Notes: generated by a model not told the origin, from the sequence alone. 34,430 nucleotides of DNA from Clostridiales bacterium (GCA_017509205.1 JAFWQF010000082.1:1-34430); one strand, 5' to 3'. Positions 15,870 through 23,889 are shown, numbered from the stretch's first letter. Program-made: numbers and translations.

Positions 15870-16757
15870 ATGGAGTGGCTCACGGGTATCAGATCAGCGA
15901 TAGACTTTATTGAGAACAATCTTGAAAATGACATCAGTGTACAGGATGTCGCTGACAAGGTCTTTATCTCTCCGATCTTTCTGCAGCGCGGCTTCTCGCT
16001 CATGACCGGTTTTACGGTCGGTGAGTACATCCGCAACAGAAGACTCTATCAGGCGGCGCTCGACCTGGTAAACACGGAAGATATGGTTATCGTCATCGCC
16101 TACCGCTACTGCTATGAGACACCCGAGAGCTTCACAAAAGCATTCTCGCGTTTCCACGGAGTAACGCCTTCACAGGTAAGGAACAGCACTCCGTTCAAGC
16201 CTTTCCTTCCTATAAAGATCAACTTAACTGTTCAAGGAGGAAACAACATGGATTACAAGATCAAGCAGATGACCGGCTTCAAGGTCATAGGATTCCAGAA
16301 GACATTTGACACAGAGACTTCTTACGCAGAGATCCCGAAGTTCTGGGATGAGATCTGCACCAAGTACGCTAACAACGTCTGGGCAGGAAAAGCACCCGCG
16401 AACGATTTTGAAAAGGCCGTAAAAGATTACAACATCGGCGAATACGGCATCTGCATCGATGACATCGGCGGCAGCAAGTTCAGATATCTGATCGCAGGAA
16501 AGTACGAAGGCGGAGAAGTTCCCGAGGGTATGGAAGTTTTTGAATTTCCCGTCGGAGACTGGGCTGTCTTTGATATCTACGGACCCTGCCCCGGAGCTCT
16601 CCAGTCTGTAAACACAAAGATCTTCACAGAGTGGCTCCCCGGCAATCCCGAGTATGAGATCTCAGGCAACGCGAACGTCGAATGGTACGACTGCATGACA
16701 ATGCCGAACGACAAGGATTACCACAGCGCGATCTGGATACCGGTCAAGAAGAAATAA
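15870..16757 (+). CDS. AraC-family regulator with C-terminal GyrI-like effector-binding domain
   Basis: 295 residues. Residues about 8-105 are the double helix-turn-helix of AraC/XylS regulators (DISVQDVADKVFISPIFLQRGF, then the second HTH ending SFTKAFSRFHGVTPSQVR). A short linker leads into an effector domain from Met127 (MDYKIKQMTGFKVIGF) to the end, of the GyrI-like/AraC-effector-binding type that binds hydrophobic small molecules (Trp/Glu-rich, NVEWYDCM near the end). This order, DNA-binding first, is typical of the Rob/BmrR-like class. AAGGAAGGA precedes ATG at 15870. An internal ribosome site at the domain boundary may give a second, shorter product. Target genes are unknown. Confidence 0.9.
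   Translation: MEWLTGIRSAIDFIENNLENDISVQDVADKVFISPIFLQRGFSLMTGFTVGEYIRNRRLYQAALDLVNTEDMVIVIAYRYCYETPESFTKAFSRFHGVTPSQVRNSTPFKPFLPIKINLTVQGGNNMDYKIKQMTGFKVIGFQKTFDTETSYAEIPKFWDEICTKYANNVWAGKAPANDFEKAVKDYNIGEYGICIDDIGGSKFRYLIAGKYEGGEVPEGMEVFEFPVGDWAVFDIYGPCPGALQSVNTKIFTEWLPGNPEYEISGNANVEWYDCMTMPNDKDYHSAIWIPVKKK
16234..16250 (+). promoter_or_regulatory. Internal Shine-Dalgarno and in-frame ATG inside the AraC-family gene
   Basis: A perfect AAGGAGG (16234-16240), seven bases, then ATG at 16248, in frame with the gene (codon 127). It would initiate a 169-residue product consisting only of the GyrI-like effector-binding domain. This is a better ribosome site than that of the full-length gene. Confidence 0.55.
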
Positions 16758-16776
16758 GCAATAAGCTTTCAACAGC

Positions 16777-16803
16777 GAGGCTGCCTGATGGCGGCCTCTT
16801 TTC
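16777..16803 (+). terminator. Rho-independent terminator after the AraC-family gene
   Basis: GAGGCTGCC (16777-16785) pairs with GGCGGCCTC (16790-16798), with one central U-G wobble pair, around a TGAT loop and followed by TTTT. Confidence 0.85.
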
Positions 16804-16839
16804 ATGTCTGTCTGATATTAAGAACACTGATCCCGGCAG

Positions 16840-16868
16840 TTGACAATCTAACACTTGTTAGATAAAAT
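16840..16868 (+). promoter_or_regulatory. Promoter of the TetR-glycosyltransferase operon
   Basis: A perfect TTGACA (16840-16845), a 17-base spacer and TAAAAT (16863-16868), predicting a start near 16875, about 24 bases before the ATG at 16899. The spacer is almost wholly occupied by the first operator palindrome. Confidence 0.8.
16847..16862. promoter_or_regulatory. Operator 1, perfect palindrome in the promoter spacer
   Basis: TCTAACA-CT-TGTTAGA, a perfect seven-base inverted repeat with two central bases, lying between the -35 and -10 hexamers. Position and symmetry are those of a TetR-family operator, most likely for the adjacent regulator. Confidence 0.75.
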
Positions 16869-16870
16869 CC

Positions 16871-16888
16871 CTCTAACAATCGTTAGAG
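16871..16888. promoter_or_regulatory. Operator 2, second copy of the palindrome at the transcription start
   Basis: CTCTAAC-AATC-GTTAGAG, a perfect seven-base inverted repeat sharing the TCTAAC/GTTAGA half-sites of operator 1. It covers the predicted start of transcription, and its centre is 25 bases from that of operator 1. Confidence 0.75.
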
Positions 16889-16898
16889 AGGTGATGGC

Positions 16899-17501
16899 AT
16901 GAACACCAAGGATAAGATAATGGACGTTGCGCTTCACATGTTCTCGGAAAGAGGCTATGAGGCTGTCTCGATAAGAGATATCTGCGGCAGCGTAGGCATC
17001 AAGGAGAGCACTCTCTACTACCATTTCAAGAACAAGAAAGACATTCTTGATTCACTGGTCAATAAATTTAAAGATCATATAGACGGTCTTCTGAGCCATA
17101 TCAGCGAGATACCGGAAAAACCTTCAAAGAAACTCAAAAAGAGTGATGTCGCGGCTTCAAAATTAATCGACACTTACATGATGGACAGTTATCTTTTCGA
17201 TCCGTTCTGCAACCTTATGATCAGGCTGATGATGATCGAGCAGTTTCACAACGATGAGATCCGTGTTCTATATGAGAAGACACTGTTCACAGATCCGTAC
17301 AACATCTACATGAATGTATTCAGACGGCTTTCCTCGCAGGGAGTATTTCCTGAAGAACAGGTCGAAAGCATCGTGCGCAGGTATCATGCATACATGACCA
17401 TGCTCACCTTCAAGCATCTGCTGAACGGTGACCTCACGGATAAACGTAAGAAAGCATATGCAAAAGAAGTCCATGAGCTGATGTGCGGGACCTTAATATG
17501 A
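16899..17501 (+). CDS. TetR/AcrR-family transcriptional regulator
   Basis: 200 residues. The N-terminal TetR helix-turn-helix is clear: DKIMDVALHMFSERGYEAVS followed by IRDICGSVGIKESTLYYHFKNKKDIL (to about residue 50). The remainder is the helical ligand-binding and dimer domain, which I cannot assign to a subfamily. GAGAGGTGA precedes ATG at 16899. Two palindromes in its own promoter imply autorepression. Its stop overlaps the ATG of the glycosyltransferase (ATGA), so regulator and enzyme are made together, and both should be induced when the regulator binds its ligand, perhaps the compound the enzyme glycosylates (inference). Confidence 0.92.
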   Translation: MNTKDKIMDVALHMFSERGYEAVSIRDICGSVGIKESTLYYHFKNKKDILDSLVNKFKDHIDGLLSHISEIPEKPSKKLKKSDVAASKLIDTYMMDSYLFDPFCNLMIRLMMIEQFHNDEIRVLYEKTLFTDPYNIYMNVFRRLSSQGVFPEEQVESIVRRYHAYMTMLTFKHLLNGDLTDKRKKAYAKEVHELMCGTLI

Positions 17502-18703
17502 AAAAGATCGCAATGTTCACTATGGGCACCAGAGGCGATGTCCAGCCGTATATTTATCTTTGCAAAGGTCTTATGAGAGCCGGATTTGATGTTATACTCG
17601 GTTCCCACCCCTGCTGGAGATCCCTTATAGAATCATACGGCATCCATTTCGAACCCGTCGGGCCTGACATCGATATCGAGGAAGAAGCTGCAAGGATCCG
17701 CGGGAAGTCTGCTAATGCAGTACTCAGCATGATTCGCTGCATGAATTTCATCATGAAGATAATACAGAGTTCTTCCAAAGAAGTATACGAACTGTGCAAA
17801 GGAAGGGACCTGATCGTTGTAACACACAGTAAGATGGGTGCAGTAGAAGCCGGTGTGCTTGGTATCCCGTTTGTCGATGTATCGCTCCAGACAGAGATGA
17901 TTCCCGAAAAGGGCAAGCCACTTAAGTTTTCAGACAGACTCATCGGGAATATTATCGGAAAACAAGTAGACAAACCATATAACAAGATCCGTAAGCAATA
18001 TGGCCTCAAGCCCATGAGATCAGCTGATGAGATAAGATCTGACAGGCTTAATCTCATCCCCATAAGCAGATATGTTATCGAGCGCAGCCCTTACTGGGAG
18101 GCAAAGAACATTATTACGGGTTACTGGTACGATGAGGAAACAGATTATGTTCCGGATGAGAAACTGAAATCGTTCATCGAATCCGGCGAAAAACCTGTGA
18201 TACTGGCTCTCGGAGCCATGTCTTTTGAAGACAGGGCTGATAAGGCAAAGCTTCATATGTTCGTCAGAGCATTTGAGAAGACGGGCATGAGAGCAGTTAT
18301 TCAGGGTTTCCAGAAATCCCTTTCCGATTACGCACTTCCCGATTCCATGATGGCCTGCGGAAGTGTTCCGCACAGCTGGCTGTTCCGCCAAGGCAGATTC
18401 GTCATACATCACTGCGGATTCGGAACAACTGCATCTTCCATGATATACGGCATCCCGTCTATCCCCGTTCCGCACGTTCTTGACCAACTGGGATTTGCAA
18501 TGCAGCTCGAAAAGATCGACGTCGCAACAAAGCACATTGATGCAAAGAACCTTTCAGAGGAAGCGATCGTTGCCGCGATCAACGAGATGAACAGCACTTA
18601 CGCAGTAAAGAAGCGCAATGCCGAATCGATATCAGAGAAGATAAAGACTGAGAACGGCGTTGCTGAGGCTGTCAGACTTATAAGCGAAGTCATAAAGAAC
18701 TGA
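17498..18703 (+). CDS. Family 1 glycosyltransferase, sterol/macrolide glucosyltransferase-like
   Basis: 401 residues, GT-B fold. The N-terminus IAMFTMGTRGDVQPYIYLCKGL carries the GxRGDVQP motif of the GT1/GT28-type sterol and macrolide glycosyltransferases. The C-terminal donor-binding segment reads HHCGFGTTASSMIYGIPSIPVPHVLDQ (about residues 306-332), the UDPGT-like signature, with Cys where Gly is common after the two His. The N-terminal His of the usual catalytic dyad is not evident in this motif. The frame could begin at 17483, but ATG 17498, overlapping the regulator's stop, matches the family start. Probable role: transfer of a sugar to a small lipophilic acceptor (lipid, or antibiotic/xenobiotic). 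Confidence 0.85.
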   Translation: MKKIAMFTMGTRGDVQPYIYLCKGLMRAGFDVILGSHPCWRSLIESYGIHFEPVGPDIDIEEEAARIRGKSANAVLSMIRCMNFIMKIIQSSSKEVYELCKGRDLIVVTHSKMGAVEAGVLGIPFVDVSLQTEMIPEKGKPLKFSDRLIGNIIGKQVDKPYNKIRKQYGLKPMRSADEIRSDRLNLIPISRYVIERSPYWEAKNIITGYWYDEETDYVPDEKLKSFIESGEKPVILALGAMSFEDRADKAKLHMFVRAFEKTGMRAVIQGFQKSLSDYALPDSMMACGSVPHSWLFRQGRFVIHHCGFGTTASSMIYGIPSIPVPHVLDQLGFAMQLEKIDVATKHIDAKNLSEEAIVAAINEMNSTYAVKKRNAESISEKIKTENGVAEAVRLISEVIKN

Positions 18704-18766
18704 CTTGTTGCTCTTCCCTTCCAAATGTGAAACAATAACATGCGAAAAAAGTAAGGCGGTAATCAC

Positions 18767-19831
18767 GTGTCCAGAGTAATAGTCGGAATGTCAGGAGGAG
18801 TCGACAGCGCTGTTGCAGCATATCTGCTAAAGCAACAGGGCTATGAAGTCCTTGGCGTTACTCTGCGCGTCTGGGGTTCTGACGAGGAAGGCGACAGCAG
18901 GTGCTGCGAGATCGATGAGGCAAGACGCATCTGCAATCTTCTCGATATAAAGTACCACCCTCACAACTGCACCACACTTTTCAAAGAGAATGTCGTAGAT
19001 CCCTTTGTTGACGCTTATCTAGAGGGCCTTACTCCCAATCCCTGCATTGAGTGCAACCGCTTCGTAAAGTGGGCCAAGATGATAGAACTCGCCGACATCT
19101 TCCAGGCAGATTTCGTCGCGACCGGCCACTACGCTTACATCGACAAACTCGAAAACGGCAGATTTGCCGTCCGCAAGGCTTCACAGATCAGCAAAGACCA
19201 GACATACATGCTCTATAAGCTCACACAGGAGCAGCTTTCAAGGACTCTTATGCCACTGGGTCAGTACACCAAGGACGAGGTCAGAAAGATCGCCGAAGAT
19301 GCAGGTCTTCCCTGCGCACACAAAGAGGAATCACAGGAGATCTGTTTCGTAACCGAAGGCAGATATACGGACTTCATAAGCGAACACACGGATAAAGCAC
19401 TTCCCGAAGAAGGAAATTTCGTCGATGAGGAAGGCAATGTTCTCGGAAAGCACAAGGGAATCCACCAGTATACCGTCGGCCAGAGAAAAGGCCTCGGTAT
19501 AGCTCTGGGCTACCCTGCCTTTGTCACAAAGATCTGTCCTGAGAACAATACCGTTGTCCTCGGAACCGAAGAATCGCTTATGTGTAATACGTTCCTTTGC
19601 AGGGACGTCAATTTCCAGTCGATACCCGTGCCTGCAGCCGGAGATAAGATCCGCTGCCTTGCCAAGGCCAGATACCACCAGACCGAGCGTCCCGCCACAC
19701 TCGATATGCGCTCTGACGGACTTGTAAGTGTTAAGCTCGACGAGGCCGTCAAGGGAGTTTCACCCGGCCAGTCAGCTGTTTTCTACGATGAGGAAGGCCA
19801 TGTCGTAGGCGGAGGCCTGATCGTCAGATAA
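18767..19831 (+). CDS. mnmA: tRNA-specific 2-thiouridylase MnmA
   Basis: 354 residues, normal length. MnmA activates U34 of tRNA Lys, Glu and Gln with ATP and inserts sulfur to give s2U. The ATP-binding P-loop is GMSGGVDSA (7-15). The two catalytic cysteines are Cys96 in NPCIECNRFVKW (an additional Cys93 precedes it) and Cys193 in QEICFV. SKDQTYMLY (162-170) and HQYTVGQRKGLG (235-246) are conserved tRNA-contact segments. Start GTG at 18767 follows AAGGCGGT. It is monocistronic, with a terminator directly after it. Confidence 0.97.
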   Translation: MSRVIVGMSGGVDSAVAAYLLKQQGYEVLGVTLRVWGSDEEGDSRCCEIDEARRICNLLDIKYHPHNCTTLFKENVVDPFVDAYLEGLTPNPCIECNRFVKWAKMIELADIFQADFVATGHYAYIDKLENGRFAVRKASQISKDQTYMLYKLTQEQLSRTLMPLGQYTKDEVRKIAEDAGLPCAHKEESQEICFVTEGRYTDFISEHTDKALPEEGNFVDEEGNVLGKHKGIHQYTVGQRKGLGIALGYPAFVTKICPENNTVVLGTEESLMCNTFLCRDVNFQSIPVPAAGDKIRCLAKARYHQTERPATLDMRSDGLVSVKLDEAVKGVSPGQSAVFYDEEGHVVGGGLIVR

Positions 19832-19843
19832 CCCTTGATATTT

Positions 19844-19874
19844 AAGGCTTTGTAACAATGTTACAGAGCCTTTT
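19844..19874 (+). terminator. Rho-independent terminator after mnmA
   Basis: AAGGCTTTGTAAC (19844-19856) pairs with GTTACAGAGCCTT (19860-19872), with one U-G pair, around an AAT loop and ending in TTTT. Confidence 0.88.
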
Positions 19875-20016
19875 CAGTCTCTGATACACACTTTCCGGCC
19901 CGATCTGAGCCGAATTTTTGTTTTTCGTTTGTTTACACCAAGGAAACTACAAAAATAAACTTAAAGATATAATTAAGGTAAGTGATCGGCATTTATTAAC
20001 TCTACAGGGGGCAGAC

Positions 20017-21186
20017 ATGGAAACCGCGATCAACCTGCAAGCCGTATACATTACCGATCTGGTCGGAATAGCCATCCTTGTGGTCATACTGGCGACGAGA
20101 GGCTGGAATCTGCCGGCCCGTAAAGATGAGAGCCATATCCTCCTCTCCCTCCTCCTTGTCTCCATTCTGAACTGTATCGCGGATATCTACGTTTTCGCCT
20201 ATGACGGACTTCCGGGCCTGAAATACTACTATATCCTTCTGATAGGCAACACTTACCTGTATTTCTATAACCTTGTCGTAGGTATCGGCATCATATATCT
20301 CATAATCAAGCACATAGACAGGAAAGCCAAAGGCTGGCACATAATCCTGTTCTGGATCCTGGTAATCACGGAAGCAACGCTGCTGATAGTCAATTTCTTC
20401 AAGCCGGTGGTATTCAGCCTGGACGAAAACAACATTTACCGCAGAGGCCCATATTACCTGCTGTTCGTAATAATCGGTTTCTTCCTTATCTTCTACGGAT
20501 ACCTGTACTACCTTATCAACAAGCTGAGGAACCCGTCGCTTCGATATTTCCCCGTCATCGGATTCTTAACGCCAATCCTTCTGGGCAATGGGATCCAGAT
20601 GCAGATCTACGGCATATCTCTTCTGCCTATCAGCTTTACCGTCGCGTTCTCCGCGATCGCTATCGCACTGCAGAATGAATGTATCTACATCGATAAGCTG
20701 ACCGGCGTTTATAACCGCTACGAGCTCGACAAGGTCTTAAAGGGCCGCATAATAAAGCGTCATATGAGGATCGCTGCGCTGATGCTCGATCTCAACGATT
20801 TTAAATCCATTAATGACAATTTCTCACATGAGGAAGGCGATAATGCGCTGGTGGCATTTGCAAACATACTCGCTGAAACAATTTCAGCAGAAGGTATCGT
20901 CGTAAGGTTCGCAGGTGATGAGTTCATCGTCCTTATGCCTAAGTTCAAAGGCGATGACATATCTGAATACAGAGAACGAATCCATGCCGCGCTCGACAAG
21001 TACAACGAGACTTCCGGCAAGCCTTACAAGCTCTCAGCTGCGATCGGCGGCAGGATCTTCGATTCAAAACAGGATGACATGAACGATCTCGTAAGCCAGA
21101 TCGATTCACTCATGTATTCCGACAAAAAGGCGTTCTACCAGGAGCACGACAGACGAGGCAGACGGCGCCAGGAAGACAAAGAGTAA
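20017..21186 (+). CDS. Membrane-bound GGDEF diguanylate cyclase
   Basis: 389 residues. Six or seven hydrophobic helices fill residues about 5-220, with no periplasmic sensor domain of any size, then a GGDEF domain starting at DKLTGVYNRYELD. The signature is AGDEF (299-303) in place of GGDEF, a change tolerated by several active cyclases. No RxxD inhibitory site precedes it (SAEG). The frame is open upstream to 19918, but ATG at 20017 has a strong ACAGGGGGC site, and a TATAAT at 19968-19973 would put the transcript start inside the extension. The tail is basic and Arg-rich (RRGRRRQ). Its role is c-di-GMP synthesis in response to a membrane signal. Confidence 0.88.
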   Translation: METAINLQAVYITDLVGIAILVVILATRGWNLPARKDESHILLSLLLVSILNCIADIYVFAYDGLPGLKYYYILLIGNTYLYFYNLVVGIGIIYLIIKHIDRKAKGWHIILFWILVITEATLLIVNFFKPVVFSLDENNIYRRGPYYLLFVIIGFFLIFYGYLYYLINKLRNPSLRYFPVIGFLTPILLGNGIQMQIYGISLLPISFTVAFSAIAIALQNECIYIDKLTGVYNRYELDKVLKGRIIKRHMRIAALMLDLNDFKSINDNFSHEEGDNALVAFANILAETISAEGIVVRFAGDEFIVLMPKFKGDDISEYRERIHAALDKYNETSGKPYKLSAAIGGRIFDSKQDDMNDLVSQIDSLMYSDKKAFYQEHDRRGRRRQEDKE

Positions 21187-21194
21187 GCATCAAA

Positions 21195-21217
21195 AAAGGC
21201 AGCGCAAGGCTGCCTTT
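21195..21217. terminator. Bidirectional terminator between convergent genes
   Basis: AAAGGCAGC (21195-21203) and GCTGCCTTT (21209-21217) form a perfect nine-pair stem with loop GCAAG. The T-run is on both sides, and stronger on the minus strand (six T), where it serves the DUF6465 gene. Confidence 0.9.
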
Positions 21218-21240
21218 CTGTTTAATCCTAGGTTTTCTTA

Positions 21241-21666
21241 TCAGTAAAGACTTACAGACTTGCCGTCATCGTTATAGATCTTCTTCTCGTTTACGACTAC
21301 GTAGCAGTTGCCGCCGAGCTTTGCAGCTTTTGCTTCGATCGTCTTGAAGTCGATCTGCCTGCCGTTGATCTCCAGCATGATGGTGCCGCTCTTCTTGGAA
21401 GAAGATGTTGTCTTCTTTGCAGCCGTTGACTTTGAAGATGTGCTCTTCTTGGTTGTCGTTGCCTTCTTTGCAGCAGACTTTCCTGCGTTAGCAGCCTTCA
21501 TCGCAGCGCTGGACATAGCAGAATTTGTCTTGGAAGCAGAAGTTTTCTTTGTTGTTGTCTTTTTCTTTGTGGTCTTCTTTTTCTGCGTCTCGCCTGAAAG
21601 CGCGTCAGAGATCTGCTTAAAAGTATCTCCGAAGATTGAAGAAATATCGAGCTTGTCGTCTGCCAT
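21241..21666 (-). CDS. DUF6465-type protein with Lys/Thr/Ala-rich tract
   Basis: 141 residues. The first 28 are an acidic amphipathic helix (DDKLDISSIFGDTFKQISDAL), then about 65 residues of low-complexity Lys, Thr, Ser and Ala (KKTTKKKTT-like, recalling histone H1-type tails), then a compact C-terminal domain (TIMLEINGRQIDFKTIEAKAAKLGG to the end) of the kind named DUF6465. Function is unknown; the basic tract suggests binding to nucleic acid or another polyanion, which is only inference. GGAGGTAATTAA precedes the ATG. Its promoter contains a perfect inverted repeat. Confidence 0.72.
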   Translation of the reverse strand: MADDKLDISSIFGDTFKQISDALSGETQKKKTTKKKTTTKKTSASKTNSAMSSAAMKAANAGKSAAKKATTTKKSTSSKSTAAKKTTSSSKKSGTIMLEINGRQIDFKTIEAKAAKLGGNCYVVVNEKKIYNDDGKSVSLY

Positions 21667-21681
21667 TTAATTACCTCCGCA

Positions 21682-21709
21682 AATAGAGTTTTAGTCTGAC
21701 TCTATTATA
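21682..21709 (-). promoter_or_regulatory. -10 element and overlapping inverted repeat before the DUF6465 gene
   Basis: On the minus strand TATAAT (21709-21704) overlaps the perfect eight-base inverted repeat AATAGAGT (21706-21699) / ACTCTATT (21689-21682), spaced nine bases. It lies at the predicted transcription start, so it could be an operator or a 5' hairpin of the mRNA. I see no convincing -35. Confidence 0.45.
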
Positions 21710-21731
21710 TCTTTCTTCCCGGATTTCTCTA

Positions 21732-22361
21732 TCACTTAATGAAGTTAGTCCAGGCGTGCTCCTCGGTCTCTGGAAGGCCGATCTTTTCCTTACCCAGAGC
21801 GATGCTTTCCATGAGGAAGACCATGTTCCTTGCAAGGACTCTCATTGTCTGCTTGCCTTCCTCATCACAATCTGCCTCACCCGGAGCTCCGCCGTGAATG
21901 TTGTTCCAGTACTGGCTCGTGGCAACAGGCATGTTAGCTATCGTAAAGAACTTGTTGAGCTCGTCAAAGGTCGCGGTGCAGCCTGAACGCCTTGCGCAGA
22001 CTACGCTTGCTCCGACCTTGAAACTCTTATCGAAATGCGAGCTGTAGAAAAGCCTCTGAAGCGCTGAAACAAGCGTTCCGTTTGCGCAACCGTAGTAGAC
22101 AGGAGAGCCTGCGACAATTCCGTCAGCCTTTTCAAACTTTTCAGCGATCTCATTGACCACATCGTTGAAAACACACTTACCTGTACTTCCGCAGGAACCG
22201 CAGGCAATGCAGCCTCTGATGTCCTTTTTGCCGAGATGTATCTCTTCGTATTCAACATTCAGTTCATCGAAGATCTTTTCCATCTCACGGAAAGCGACAG
22301 AGATGTTTCCGTTCTCTCTGGGGCTTCCGTTGAGGAGCAGTACTTTAAAACGTTTTTCCAT
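21732..22361 (-). CDS. Flavodoxin-fold NADPH-dependent FMN reductase / iron-sulfur-flavoprotein-like
   Basis: 209 residues. The FMN phosphate loop LLNGSPRENGNIS (about 9-21) opens the protein; DIRGCIACGSCGSTGKC (about 47-63) is the cysteine cluster of the iron-sulfur flavoprotein branch (CxxC followed by CxxxxxC), and ADGIVAGSPVYYG (about 79-91) is the second FMN contact. Members pass electrons from NAD(P)H or ferredoxin to quinones or other acceptors. The frame extends to 22466 inside the nitroreductase gene, but ATG at 22361 with TGAGGTGA upstream fits the fold start. It lies seven bases after the nitroreductase stop, in one operon. Confidence 0.88.
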   Translation of the reverse strand: MEKRFKVLLLNGSPRENGNISVAFREMEKIFDELNVEYEEIHLGKKDIRGCIACGSCGSTGKCVFNDVVNEIAEKFEKADGIVAGSPVYYGCANGTLVSALQRLFYSSHFDKSFKVGASVVCARRSGCTATFDELNKFFTIANMPVATSQYWNNIHGGAPGEADCDEEGKQTMRVLARNMVFLMESIALGKEKIGLPETEEHAWTNFIK

Positions 22362-22368
22362 ATTCACC

Positions 22369-22893
22369 TCAGATGTAATAGACGTAATCAGATTTACGCG
22401 GAGCGGCTTCTTTTGCAGGCTCTGCGGCATAACCCAACGCACAGTGTCCGATACCCTCGTATTCATCCGTTATGCCGAGCTTAGCAAGGAGTGCTTTGCC
22501 GAAATCAGACTCAAACTCTTCTTTCGCGCGGTGGATCCAGATGCTCGCGATACCTAAGCTCTCTGCGGCATTCATGAGATTGCCCATTACGAGAGAGCCG
22601 TCATAAACATGTGTCCATATATCTTTTTTCGCAAGAACGATGAGGATGACCGGAGCTCCGTAGAAAGGATCAAAACCTGCGTCCCATCCGCCGATCTTTC
22701 TGTTGGCTTCAGAGATGTCATCACGCGTCTTCTTGTCCGTAACCACAATGATGATCGGGCTCTGCTTGCCCATTCCCGTTGCGGCATATGTGCCCGCTTT
22801 GATGATGGCTTTGAGGTCATCTTCGCTGATCATGTCAGGCTTGAAATTCCTGCAGCTTCTTCTGGTTTCCAATACTTTAAGTGTTTCGTTCAT
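22369..22893 (-). CDS. Nitroreductase-family FMN protein
   Basis: 174 residues, the short FMN-only form. The N-terminal RRSCRNFKPDMISEDDL and the NLMNAAESLGIASIWI helix are family hallmarks (FMN phosphate contact and dimer helix). No ferredoxin domain is fused. Reactions catalysed by members include NAD(P)H-dependent reduction of nitro compounds, quinones or enoates; the physiological substrate is not evident. It is the third gene of a minus-strand operon that begins with an alcohol dehydrogenase and Gfo/Idh/MocA protein. Confidence 0.88.
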   Translation of the reverse strand: MNETLKVLETRRSCRNFKPDMISEDDLKAIIKAGTYAATGMGKQSPIIIVVTDKKTRDDISEANRKIGGWDAGFDPFYGAPVILIVLAKKDIWTHVYDGSLVMGNLMNAAESLGIASIWIHRAKEEFESDFGKALLAKLGITDEYEGIGHCALGYAAEPAKEAAPRKSDYVYYI

Positions 22894-22902
22894 AATGTCA
22901 CC

Positions 22903-23874
22903 TCAATAACCTATCTGTGAAAGGATCATGTCGAGAAGTTCTGCATTCCTGATAGAGAATTCCGGAGTGATGTGCTGCGCTTCACCAACCTCGATACATC
23001 TGCCGAGCTGCTCAACTTCGAGCATGTAATTCTGCGCGGCATTGACCGTCGGATTGTACTCTTTCGTACCAGACTTGATGGTGTAAGATAGTCTGCCTGA
23101 CTGGTTATATTCGACGTCAGAAACTATCGTTCCCTTTGTGCCGTGGATATAAAGCCTGTCAAGTCTTCCGTCGTTTGCAGGATCGAATACCATGCCGACA
23201 TTGAATGCGGCTCTGACACCGTTCTTGAACTTTAAGATTACAGATGCCATGAGGTCAGCACCTTCATCGTTGAACTCTGCGCTTGCCTTTACGTAATCAA
23301 TATCAGAATCGATAAGTGAAAGGATCATGGTAGTACAGTAGCATCCGAGATCGTAGATCGCTCCGCCACCCATGCTCTTGTGGATCCTGATGTCTTCGAC
23401 ATAACCCTGGGTATAGAATGCAGTCTCGATGAAATCAACGTCACCGATAATGCCGCTGTCGATATCGCTCCTGATCGAAGAAACGTAATTTGTGTGAAGA
23501 TATGCATACGCTTCCATGAGGATCACGTTGTTCTCTTTTGCGACGGCGAACATCTCTTTCGCGTCTTCTGCATTGAGTGCCAGGGGCTTTTCGCAAAGCA
23601 CGTGCTTTCCTGCCTTCAATGCCTTGATGACCCATTCCTTGTGAAGGTTATTCGGCAGGGGGATATATACCGCCTGAACTTCAGTGTCTTCCAGGAGTTT
23701 TTCGTATCCCACATAACCCTTCTGGAAACCGAATGTTTCCTTGTATTCATTGACCTTTGCTTCGCTTCTTCCCGCGATGGCATAAAGCTCACAGTTGATG
23801 GCATCTTTCATGCCCGGGATCGTACAGCCCTTTGCGATGTTAGCAGTTCCCAAAACGCCCCATTTTACTGACAT
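22903..23874 (-). CDS. Gfo/Idh/MocA-family oxidoreductase
   Basis: 323 residues. N-terminal Rossmann fold with GVLGTANIA (about 6-14), the AVYIPLPNNLHKEW strand, and the EKP motif (HVLCEKPLA, about 90-98) whose Lys is the catalytic residue in this family; a C-terminal alpha/beta domain follows (AFYTQGY onward). These enzymes oxidise or reduce sugars, inositols and related polyols with NAD(P). It has an NAD-linked alcohol dehydrogenase gene just upstream, 15 bases away, so a shared carbonyl/alcohol metabolite is likely, but I cannot name it. Confidence 0.92.
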   Translation of the reverse strand: MSVKWGVLGTANIAKGCTIPGMKDAINCELYAIAGRSEAKVNEYKETFGFQKGYVGYEKLLEDTEVQAVYIPLPNNLHKEWVIKALKAGKHVLCEKPLALNAEDAKEMFAVAKENNVILMEAYAYLHTNYVSSIRSDIDSGIIGDVDFIETAFYTQGYVEDIRIHKSMGGGAIYDLGCYCTTMILSLIDSDIDYVKASAEFNDEGADLMASVILKFKNGVRAAFNVGMVFDPANDGRLDRLYIHGTKGTIVSDVEYNQSGRLSYTIKSGTKEYNPTVNAAQNYMLEVEQLGRCIEVGEAQHITPEFSIRNAELLDMILSQIGY

Positions 23875-23889
23875 AACGGATACCTCCTA

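Noticed and set aside
21400..21620. Repetitive AAG/ACA-rich stretch as a possible tandem DNA repeat or CRISPR-like array
   Set aside because: It is a coding low-complexity Lys/Thr tract with no fixed repeat unit or spacers.
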